Of a stretch of 64,000 nucleotides of DNA, positions 33,796-43,624 are shown one piece after another (position 1 is the first letter of the stretch; the number at the start of each line of letters is the position of its first letter). The notes beneath the pieces were generated by a model. That model saw only the letters and a program-made list of their open reading frames with translations, made no database searches and was not told where the DNA came from. Position numbers and translations under genes: made by a program. The DNA comes from [Phialemoniopsis] sp. UDSM-2020 (Eukaryota; Ascomycota; Sordariomycetes; Thyridiales; Thyridiaceae), in assembly GCA_018873225.1 (NCBI GenBank), contig JAEILZ010000002.1, positions 3,348,001-3,412,000 of the forward strand. Direction: 5' to 3'.

Positions 33796-34308
33796 GCCAG
33801 GGATGCTGGCAGAGGAGACCTCGAAAGAGATTAGCCCGCGGGGAACATGCATTCCTGCCGATTAATACGACGAAGACCATGCGCATGACACATATCAATG
33901 TCTACCTTGCTACACACCATTTCAAATGAGCTGGAAGCCTCAATCACCTTAATCAGATGACCAACATACATAATGTAATAGCCATTATCATCTTCATACT
34001 ATCAATCCTAGATAATCATGTCCTGATAACTACACGGCGCTGTAAAATTTAGGTAGTAGGATCACCCACTCCTCGCGTGATACCCAGCAGGCGGGTCAAC
34101 ATTTAAGCCCTTTAGCTTGTCTTAGTCCATGTCAGTCGGTGGACCTGCCCGACGTCGTGTCCGACGTCGGCGTGGGGCCGATTCAAGACCTTAGCTGGGG
34201 AGGGCAAGCGAACTGCCGAATCAGACAAGGTGAATAATAATGGTCTTGCTATGGCACGTTGTTCTGTGAAACGGATGTGTGTCTGACGATCTCTCTAAGC
34301 CACGATAG
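33796..34308. other. Intergenic region between the two peptidase genes
   Basis: Promoter of the M28 peptidase gene. It contains two close copies of a GACGTC-centred palindrome at 34149..34170. Confidence 0.45.
34149..34170. repeat. Paired GACGTC palindromes (CRE-like)
   Basis: CCGACGTCG at 34149..34157 and CCGACGTCGG at 34161..34170, about 140 bases before the M28 peptidase start. The ACGT core is the contact of many bZIP factors; a role here is inferred only. Confidence 0.4.
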
Positions 34309-36593
34309 ATGCTGAGGCTGGAAACGGAATATCTGCTCGATCACAACAAGGCATTCGGCAAGATGGCAGTATCTCAGGAAGAGGTGGAGCGGGCGATGCT
34401 GAGCACGCCTGAGGTGCAGAACCTGCGGCACTGGTCTCGCCTGTACTCAGCAGAACCGCATCTTGCTGGAGACCTAGCCCACGCTGAGAGGATCCGGGAT
34501 CTGTGGCGTTCGTACGGTATCCCAACCGAATTGGCTACCTATGAAGTACTGCAGAACTTTCCCGACTCCCAGGCTCTGAAGCTACTCTCCGCAGACGGGC
34601 AAGTAGCCTTCGAGGCGACCCTGAGGGAGGATAACGTGCCGGAGGACCCGACCTCATCGCCGGACAACGGCCTTCCGGCATTCCATGGCTTCGGCGCCAA
34701 TGGCGATGTATGCGCCGAGCTCGTATACGCCAACTTCGGCACCCTTGAAGATTTTCAACTGCTGGCTTCCAAGGGTGTCTCGGTCAAGGATAAGATTGTC
34801 ATTTGCAAGTACGCCAAGGTGTTCCGCGGCCTGAAGATCAGGGCTGCTGAGCAGTATGGCGCTGCCGGTGTAATCCTTTACAACGACCCTCAGGAGGATG
34901 GCGAGTACACAACCAGGAACGGGTACAAGCATTTCCCTGATGGTCCGGCCCGGCATCCAAAAACCATTCAACGCGGCAGTGTTGATTACTTCTCCGTTGC
35001 TGTCGGTGACCCAACCACCCCTGGATATCCAAGCTTACCAGGTGGTGGTTACAAGCGGTGTGATCCCCACCATGCTATCCCAACAATCCCGTCTCTCCCG
35101 ATTTCCTACTCTGAGGCCCAGCCGTTCCTGGAGGCGCTCAACGGCCACGGCCTCACACCGTCTCAGATGGGCGACGAATGGCTTGGGCAGTTGGAAGGTG
35201 TCGACTACTGTACTGGCCCGAGTTCCGTAAAAGTCTTACTGTCCAACCAAGCAACTTACAAATACGCCCCGATATACAACGTGGTTGGAATTATTGCAGG
35301 AAGCACCGATGAGTGCGTTGTCCTTGGAAACCATCACGACTCTTGGTGCTGTGGTGCCATCGATCCCGTCTCCGGAACGGCGGCGATGAACGAGGTTGCG
35401 AGAGGCTTTGGAGACTTGCTCTCGAAGGGATGGAAGCCACTAAGAAAGATGTAGGTCTACCAAAGGACGAGACGCGACATTGTGGAATATCACGCACTGA
35501 CAGTTGATACAGCATTCTCTGCAACTGGGACAACGAAGAGTACGGTCTAGTCGGTTCAACAGAGTGGGGAGAGGACAATGCTGAAATGCTAAGCGAGAAA
35601 TGCATTGCATGTGAGTTGTCAAGATGGTCCCTGACTTCATCTCCGTTACTTTCACTGACATATCGATATACAGACATCAATGTGGACGAATCGACCAACG
35701 GTGGCAAGATTCTCGGTGCCAACGGCAGCCCGCTGCTGAACACAATCCTACGGGACGCAGCTAAGGTTGTTGGCTCGCCTTTATACGAAGGCAAGACAGT
35801 GTATGACGACTGGCTGAGCGATCAGCAGCGAGCCGATTCGGGTCTTGAAGAGCCGAGTCTGGCTCTGATGGGAACGGGCAGTGACTACACTGTCTTCTTC
35901 GACCACCTGGGCATTCCCTCGATAGACATGCTCTTCAACAGGCAAGGACAGGGCGTCTACCCTTACCACTCCAACTATGACAGCTACTACTGGGTCGACA
36001 AGTTCGGCGACGTAGGCTTCAAGAAGCACTTGGCTATGGCTCGCCTGTGGGGCCTGGTCGTCGCGAGGCTTGCCGAGTCTGCTGTTGTGCCCTTTACGGC
36101 TGCACACTACCCTGCCACGCTGCGGATGCACCTGAAAGAGTTGAAGGAGAAGAATAGTGGTTCGCTCAACTTCTCTACCATCGACGCGTCCATCCAACGA
36201 TTCCAGAATGCGGCGGACAAACTGGACCAAGAAGCGGATGTTTTGTCGAGAGTTATCGCAAAAGATCGTAGCGCATTGTTGTCCACCGTAAACACGAAGT
36301 ACAGGTTAATAGAGCGGCTCTTCCTTTTGCCAAAGGGCTCTGGGTTGCCGGGTAGACCTTGGTACAGGCACATAGTAAGTCCTCCTTTCCAGTATGACAC
36401 CGCACCGGGCAGAACTAACGACAGGCTGTAGGTGTTTGCTCCCGGGCTTTGGTATGGCTATGACGGTGTCATATTCCCTGGCGTTCTTGAGGCATTAGAC
36501 AAGGGAAACACTGTGTCGGCCAATGAGTGGCTGGAGAAGATCGCAACGGCTATTAACACTGTATCAGATATGCTGAACGCTGTTTCAAATTAG
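34309..36593 (+). CDS. Glutamate carboxypeptidase II-like M28 peptidase
   Basis: 700 aa from exons 34309..35450, 35513..35610, 35674..36374 and 36432..36593. A protease-associated domain comes first ('KIVICKYAKVFRGLKIRAAE'). The dinuclear zinc site is complete: His in GNHHDSW, Asp in GAIDPVSG, Glu-Glu in NWDNEEYG, Asp in INVDES and His in PYHSNYDS. A transferrin-receptor-like dimerisation domain ends the protein ('FAPGLWYGYDGVIFPG'). Relatives release C-terminal glutamate from N-acetyl-aspartyl-glutamate or folyl-polyglutamates. Unlike most relatives there is no visible N-terminal membrane anchor in this model, so it may be soluble; an undetected upstream exon is possible. It follows the M20 peptidase on the same strand. 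Confidence 0.92.
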
Positions 36594-37564
36594 CATAGGC
36601 TAAAGTATCTCCGAAGTCCATTTAGACATGATAGCTCGACAAGGCCATCATAGTTGCTATCCCAGAAGAAGAGCATCAGTGCACAGAGTCTATGAAGTTT
36701 ATCAAGCCACCAAAGGTTTGCTGAATGAACCAGAAGGTTCTGACATGTGTTGCCTCCCGCATCCTGTGGAAAGATACGGCGACCTAGCAAGATATTTGTC
36801 AATCATAGTGAATTCCCAAATGGTACTCAACAACATAACCCGAAGTGCGTTATTGCATGAGTAAAGTGAGCTCGGAAAGAAAACTTGCACGATCTCCTTG
36901 CAGAGTTATGCATGATAATGCACGCACCTGACAGTCATTGTACTTCGCTGTGTTGGAACATTTTATAATGGTCTTGGTCTTGGTCTTCTGCGTTGATTGA
37001 CGACGTAGTGCGTTTCTACGATGACCAGTCGTCCCCAAGTAATAGATACGCAATTGCGAAAGGTGATGCTCATCAGCCTCAGTCTTGTAGGCACATTTTC
37101 TTCACAGCATGCTGAGGGACGTTATATACCAGTGATCAGGCGTAGGCGTGTCCACTGCCTTTGGCACAGTCGAGTGTGACACAATCGACTCTGCATCATT
37201 ATCGTCAGACAGGAGTTGAATTTGGACTACGTGACTCCAGGCTACTTAAAGCCAAAGCTAACTTGAACATCATGCTAGCCGAAAGCCTGAGGATTACCTC
37301 CTAGAAGTCTCATGAGGGCGAACGAGACTTTCTTGCCAATCTAGCTATTTCGAGGCCCTCCAATTTGATCCATTGCGGTATGGGGATTTGACCCTTTAAA
37401 TACTTCTCTAAAACACGAATCTGATTCAAATCTCTTCTCTTCATCCCCATACCCCACCTCAATGGGGATAAGACCTCAAGATCCTGATTTACTGAACATT
37501 TTCCTCTTCTCTCTTATCACGTCCAACATCCATACCGCTACCAAGTCGAAGCCACCGCATAACA
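36594..37564. other. Gene-poor region, 1 kb
   Basis: AT-rich DNA with no supported gene. One copy of a degenerate motif (37356..37376) lies near its right end. Confidence 0.5.
37356..37376 (+). repeat. Degenerate motif copy 1 (CCTCCAATTTGA type)
   Basis: CCCTCCAATTTGATCCATTG core, about 210 bases upstream of the ATG at 37565. Related copies are at 38648..38670 and 38796..38818. Confidence 0.5.
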
Positions 37565-38062
37565 ATGGCGGACTTTCCTAACAGTGACTTTGATAGTCTC
37601 TACCAGAGCGTCACAAACCTACGCAGCGCATATAAGAGGCGCTATAAGGGCGATGGCTATGGAGGCAAACGACGGAAACTACTGGCCGATCATGAAGCTT
37701 CCAAGAAAGAGGCAATCGACGATGTCTTCAACGACCTCGCGGTTCTACATGAGAGCCCTCTTGGTCAGCCTGCGATTCAGCCTACCGGTTGCCTGGATCC
37801 TTGCACGGTCATGAGACTCAAGCCCCTCTACAGACAACTCAAAGAACTCGCAACGGCCGAGCAAGTCAACGTCACTGAGGTGGGTGTGGTTGCCCAGGCA
37901 ATTTTCAGAATCCTGGACCCAAGCCATACATTCGCACTTCATCCATTCGGCGTGCTTGAGGACGAGCCGGAAGACACTGCTTCTAGCACTGTCCAGGGAG
38001 ATGATGCAAACAAAGAGCATCTCCGTGAAACTGTCTCGCAAGAGAAAGCCCAGCAAGCCTAA
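37565..38062 (+). CDS. Hypothetical 165-aa protein
   Basis: Not recognised. Single open frame from a good-context ATG (caacaATGG). The N-terminal part is basic (SAYKRRYKGDGYGGKRRKLL), a possible nuclear signal. The middle is helical, and the C-terminus is acidic and Gln-rich. No known domain is visible. A CT-rich leader precedes it, as for expressed fungal genes. The gene sits in an AT-rich, gene-poor block with the unrelated orphan at 39095, and both have a copy of the same degenerate motif upstream. Confidence 0.55.
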   Translation: MADFPNSDFDSLYQSVTNLRSAYKRRYKGDGYGGKRRKLLADHEASKKEAIDDVFNDLAVLHESPLGQPAIQPTGCLDPCTVMRLKPLYRQLKELATAEQVNVTEVGVVAQAIFRILDPSHTFALHPFGVLEDEPEDTASSTVQGDDANKEHLRETVSQEKAQQA

Positions 38063-38647
38063 GCTAACGTAAGTTCACTCAGGCGCATATATACAGTGAA
38101 GATTATTAACGAACTGAATTTGCAGATGAATGGCATAGAGGCCCTTGCATCAAATGACTAGGTCTAGTCAGCCATAGAGACTTGCCGGAGAACACCGTCT
38201 CATGGTTAATTGAGCTGCACTCCATGGAGGTAAAAGGGTTGAAGGAGAATGAGGAGGGAGAACAAAGTGCACAGGAGGGATTATGACTTTACTCACGGAC
38301 ACCAAGACGTTGCATGATTATCAGCATTACAAGAGACCTTAGAGATCATTAATTATTCGCGTTGATACTATATCTTTTAAACATGAATTAATACCCAACT
38401 CCCTCTGAACCTGTCTTCAAAGTAATATTAAGCACCCAATCCCTTACCTAGTGTGGCTGCGTGGTCTCACTTGTCTTAAATTAAGAATAGGCCTTAATAC
38501 TGGGTTCACCTGCAAACAGTTTGGATACTTGACTCTTTATTTTTCTAGACATGGTCGTAGTACCTTTCTTCAAATTCACTTACACTCCTACCTTCTACAC
38601 TTGAAATCTTTCAACAGCTTCAGAGACCAACAGCTCTGATATTGGAT

Positions 38648-38670
38648 GCCCTCCAATTTGAGCCATTGCC
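38648..38670 (+). repeat. Degenerate motif copy 2
   Basis: GCCCTCCAATTTGAGCCATT and following bases; differs from copy 1 at few positions in the core. Confidence 0.5.
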
Positions 38671-38795
38671 TTCACTCAAAGACCTTCATGGGATCTAGTC
38701 CTGCCTCTCATCGTTCCATTTTATGATTGAATTCAGCCTCAAATCAGTAGTTCTAAGGACCAATGGTTCTCATGGCAACGTTTCAGATATCGGAG

Positions 38796-38818
38796 AGCCT
38801 CCAATATGAGCTATCGCC
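38796..38818 (+). repeat. Degenerate motif copy 3
   Basis: AGCCTCCAATATGAGCTATC and following bases, about 300 bases upstream of the ATG at 39095. Confidence 0.5.
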
Positions 38819-39094
38819 ACTCCCTTACTGACACATTTAAGATCTCATTTCCGCTCCATCTTTTGACCTCAAAGCATCTACCACTCTGGATGTGGAGAGT
38901 AGCTCTGATTCTTACCTCTACTGCCGTGGCAGCTTTTTGACTTGGAGGTTTTGCTACACCTTTATCTTTTCTCTCACAACTTCCCAACACCCAAGTCTGA
39001 GTCATCTTCAAGGTATACTTTCCCTTACTCTATAATTGTCATTTTGTCTGATCACTTGAGAACTTTATCGGCATATACAGTTAGACGCTCAATC

Positions 39095-40603
39095 ATGGCT
39101 GGAAGTTCGTTCCCGCCGAACCCTCATGCGTTTGCGCTTCAAGAGGATGCATTCATCCTTGATGGCAACACAGACATCATGCAGATGTTGAACAAGGAGC
39201 AGATGAGAGTTCAAGCTTCTGGTCGCGCTAAATATAATACGTCCTGGCTCTGGACGGGCTCCAGTGTCGACCTACAGCGGGATGGCCCCGCGCCGGAAGC
39301 GAAACTCACCAAGGTCTCCTACAAAGAGGAGTCAGATCTGCCTACGGATCCGAGCTCCTATCCCAAGCTGCCGCACCCCTACGAGCACATCCAGCACACT
39401 CATGCCAAGCTCTATTTGGAGGTTGGATGCTGCATCGGTCAGGATCCTTCTCAGTTCCGGGGTGCTGGTGGTAAGAGTAAGGCCAAGGACCAAGCGAGAG
39501 CGGAGCGAGGTGTTATGGATCGGCACCCATATACCTTGCGGGTCTTCACTCCCATAACCAGCCATGTCGGAGAAGGCAGATTCTACGTGGGAATCAACCC
39601 AGAGGGTGGCCGTCTTCACCCGCGTATTATGCAGGTTCAGAACATCTTTTTCTACTCCGAATTCTGGGACAAGACGGATGAGAAGACAAATTCGAATGAC
39701 CGCAAGAAACTTATACTTCAATCGGTCCGGCTACAAGCGGCTATCATCAAGGAGAAGATGAATTTGAGCAACAACCCCACCATCATCCTGAATGATGTCG
39801 GCAAACCCCCAAGTCAGCATGAACATGTTGCGAAGCGATCCAGTGCGTTCACTTCTTCACTTGCTATCGACATCGGCATGTTTGCCCGCACTCTAAATAC
39901 CGGGTTTCTTAACTCTGCGTTGTCTCAGTTGGAAGAAGCTGGTCCTAGGCTTAGATTCGGACCTCATACAAGTGACGACGGCATGTTTGAATTCTTCCAA
40001 TACGACGACCCACTCTCTGAGGCACACTGTGTGCACATTGCCGAGATTTTCAAGGTATGCATTGTTCAAGTATGTGTTGTATGAATGCTAATCACCCGCT
40101 AGACCATAAACCCTAACATACCAAACCTCAATCCTGAGGTTGTGCGACAGATTCATGAGAGCCTTCGACAAGACGATAATGATGATAGGTTCCCCGGAAC
40201 TAAGCTCGGACATCGTCTCCAACCCCAGACTCTGGGATATCTCCTTGTGTACTGCAACAACAAGGCGGTACGGTACGGTTCTGCATCCATAGACGCATTC
40301 ATGGAGGGAGCTCTGGAGGGCGCGTGGGTGTATTCCCTGCTCATAACATCTTCCGTCTCTTGCTCTGAAGCTTTGGAGGATTGGAGGGCCACCATCGACG
40401 GCAACTTTGAGGGTGCCGCAAATTTCAGCAAGGAGCATATGCTTTACTTGTTGACCTGTCTCCTAGATGTCGCACAAGCCGATGTCCGAGCAAGGGAGGC
40501 TGTTATGAAAGTTGAGGACGAATCAGGCAGGAGGTTTGTTGGTCGTTTCGAGCACGTAATTCGTTCTCTACACGCTAGCAACAAGGCTGCTGAGCAGGGA
40601 TAG
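39095..40603 (+). CDS. Hypothetical 486-aa protein
   Basis: Not recognised. Exons 39095..40054 and 40103..40603, joined by a 48-base phase-0 intron (40055..40102). The ATG at 39095 is the first in the frame; a TTG lies further up. The protein looks globular and soluble: there is no signal peptide, no long hydrophobic segment and a balanced composition. A segment 'GRFYVGINPEGGRLHPRIM' and a long helical 'KLILQSVRLQAAIIKEKM' are the most distinctive parts. Good codon structure across 480 codons and a clean intron argue for a real gene. No domain can be named. Confidence 0.7.
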
Positions 40604-41418
40604 ACATTCCTCCATACTAGCATGGGTCACTGCGATCAATCAAGGTGGTCTATGATGAGAGAAACTGCGTTGCAGCCGATAGTATCAGAGACGACAGGCA
40701 TTGAACATCAATCGGGACTTATGCGCAGGATTTGCTATTTTACTCCAGTGTGGATAGCGCACTTGGGAAAAGTCATTCACTTCTATGCCCTCAGTACTGA
40801 ATAAGCGCAGATATTCTCGAATTCAATCAATGAGTCAAATTCTTATGCCATGTTGCTCACCTGTAAATCTTAAGGAATAAGTTCGGACATTTTTCGTTAT
40901 TGGAGATCCACCAATACTACTTACAGCTTCTCCAGTCCACTCCACGATAGGCATATCATCGGAGCGTTACCTACCTATATAAGGTATTTCTTTATCAATC
41001 AGCTTTACTACCGATTTTCTAGAGCCTTAATAGAGAACACCACTCAGGTGGGCAATGGCGTAGACCCCTTAGGCAAAGTAATGAACACAATGGGAGTTCT
41101 TTCTACAGTTTCTGAAACGTGAAAGGTCTGCTAGAACAAGATATTAAGCACATCCGCATTGCAGTGTCCAAAAGGTAATTAGGTGTCCACCTAGGTACCA
41201 AGGTAGTCAGGGTCAAATTGTGATGTGTACAGATCCAGATAGAGCCTTCCTGACCTTGACTCGCCTGTTCCTTCCTTTCGAGAGTTTGGCCATGAACGAC
41301 TGCCGTTATCGGACGCTTAGAACCCATCCATGACGAGCCTCTCCCTCTTAATCCCATTCTCGTTCATTGTCTGCATCATCATCTCCCCTCACACAAGCCG
41401 ACCAGGTCCACCACCACG
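40604..41418. other. Intergenic region, AT-rich
   Basis: No supported gene. It contains the upstream region of the broken sugar transporter. Confidence 0.45.
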
Positions 41419-43244
41419 ATGGCTCCAGGGCAGCGTCAGGAGCAGAGCAGCCTCCTCCGCCTGGCGCTGTGCCGACACAAGGCCGCCGTCGGCTGGTCCG
41501 TCCTCATGGCCGTCAGCGTCATCCTGGTCGGCTACTCGCAGAGCCTGCTCACCTCACTCATCTTCCACCCGGAGTTTGCTAAGTTCTTTGGCGACCCGGA
41601 CTTCAATAGCAATGACGACGTCGTGCGCATGATCCCCACGAACTAGCTGATGGGGATCCAGATGGGCGTCGTCGGTAGCGCCATCGTCGGCTCCCTGAGC
41701 AGCGGCGTACTCAGCTCGCGCGTGCCGCCACTCAAGTGCATGGCCTTTGCCGTCATTGCCTTTAGCGGCTTCAGCATCATCAACTTCTTTGCTACGACAC
41801 GCGAGACGCTCCTGGTCGGGTCCATGCTGCAGGGCGTGCCTGCTGGGATGTTCGGCACCCTCACCATGAACTACGCCGCCGACATCTGCCCGCCGAGCAT
41901 CAAGGGCTACCTCACGAGCTACGTCAACCTGTGTTGGTATATAGGCCAGGTTATCTCGTCCGGGGTTCTTTTCGCCATGGCGGATGTTCATGGCGAGTGG
42001 GCTTACAAAATTCCTCTCGCGCTGCAGTGGCTACTGCCCTTTCCCGTGTTGATGGGCTGCTGGTTCGCCCCGGAGTCGCCGTGGTGGCTCATCCGACACA
42101 ACCGTCTCGACGATGCTGCCGACTCGCTAGCATTCCTGACACCTGACTGCGAGACGATGAATGAGATTCGCGACCAAGTCGAGCGGATGTTTGAGACAAT
42201 CAGGGCAGAGTCGGTCACCATGAAGATCCAGGGCACGTACATGGACTGCTTCCGGGGCCACAACCGCCGACGCACGTGCATTGCCGTGGTATGTTCTGTC
42301 AGCCAGCTCGTGGCCGGCTTTGCCATCGCCAGCCAAGTCGTCTACTTCTTGATGCTGGCAGGTATACCAGAGGACAAGTCCTTCGCCATGAACTTTGGTG
42401 AGATCTTCATTAGGTGATTGAGGTTACCTTGACTGACCACCGCTTTAGCCAACTCGTGCGTGATCTTCGCGGGTGGCCTGGTCTACTGGTTGGCCCAGGC
42501 CTACGTTTCCTACCGCAAGATGTATCTCGGGGGCATGGCCGGCATGTTTCCCATTCTCACCAGCACTGGATGCTTGGAGATCACCTACCGCCTCGGTATC
42601 TTTGACTCCGCCAGAAGGGTACAAGCTGTCTTACTGCTCGCCTGGTCTTTCGTCTTTGGTGCGTAATTCTCAATACCTTGCCCTGAACAACCCTTTTGTC
42701 GACATTCCACTGACCTTGAACGTTGAACACAGGTGCGACGATTGGTCCAGTCACTAACTCGATTGTCTGCGACGTCACCGCCCCCGTGATCCGAGCCAAG
42801 ACGCTGGCCCTCGCGCGAGCAGCTTACGACTTCATGAACCTAGTGCAGGCTGCTGCGGGACCTTATATGCTCGACGCCAAGCACGCAGACCTTCGGGGCT
42901 TTGCTGCCTTCATCCCTTCCGGCTGCACTCTCGTGCTCTTTGTCTGGGCGTACTTTTGCCTGCCGGCCACGGACGACATACCGACCGACGTACTCGACAC
43001 TCTTTTTGAGGCCGAAGTCTGCGCGAGGCGGTTCCCGGAGCAAGCGGCGCGGGTCCAAGACGGCATGGAGATCGACACGCGTGCCATGAGGGGGAAGGCG
43101 AGGCGGGACCCGGAGAAGGGTCGGAGGAAGCGGCGCGGCAGCGGTCGGCGGCAGAGGGAGAGGACACAGGGGGGAGAAATAGCCCTAGGGGTAGAGTCGA
43201 TCGGGAGGTACCCGTCTCTTGTTCCGGGGATCGCGGGTACATAG
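41419..43244 (+). pseudogene. Alpha-glucoside-type sugar transporter (MFS) broken by in-frame TAG
   Basis: Exons 41419..42397, 42449..42658 and 42733..43244 keep one frame of 567 codons, but codon 76 (41644..41646) is TAG. Family alignment from memory places a tryptophan there (IPxSWQxG), so TGG to TAG is the likely change. Before it lies the first membrane segment (FHPEFAKFFG region); after it come 'GMFGTLTMNYAADICPPSIKG' in parts, PESPWWLIRHNR and later spans. The sugar-porter loop-2 charged motif is also degenerate (SSRVPPLKCM). The C-terminus carries an unusually Arg-rich tail. It may be a recent pseudogene or depend on stop-codon readthrough; TAG followed by CTG is a moderately leaky context. 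A splice that removes the TAG would also remove conserved residues. Confidence 0.78.
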
Positions 43245-43624
43245 ACGATACGATTAAGACACATGGCAATAGACTTAGACTTCATGGGTTAGTAATATCG
43301 CTGTTCGGTTCGTCGACGCCAAAGAGAATGGGCTCAGTTGTTGTTAAGTCCCCGATGGCTCTTCTCAGGAGCCATGTGTCTATTATCTATGTGGTATCGC
43401 TGTCTATGGCGTGTTTATTGTTCGTCTTTATGTCGTGTCCGTAATGCAGAATTCCAGAACACCATTTTCCCCTCCTGCCCATTACCCCATTACCCAATGC
43501 TAATGTATTGATAAAAGACAAACGCCAGCGCTGTGTCGTGAAACTCCTCAGAAAACGCCTCCTCTTAACTCCCCAATTAACATGCAATAAACAAAAGAAA
43601 AGAAAAAGAAAGGAAGCCCTCGTT
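43245..43624. other. Convergent 3' intergenic region
   Basis: Between the stop codons of the sugar transporter and the Prm10-like gene. No gene seen. Confidence 0.5.

Larger units (their letters stand above)
38063..39094. other. AT-rich gene-poor region with motif copies 2 and 3
   Basis: No supported gene. It holds two motif copies about 148 bases apart within a wider degenerate duplication; both are preceded by a 'CTGATATTGGA' or 'CAGATATCGGA' block. Confidence 0.5.
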
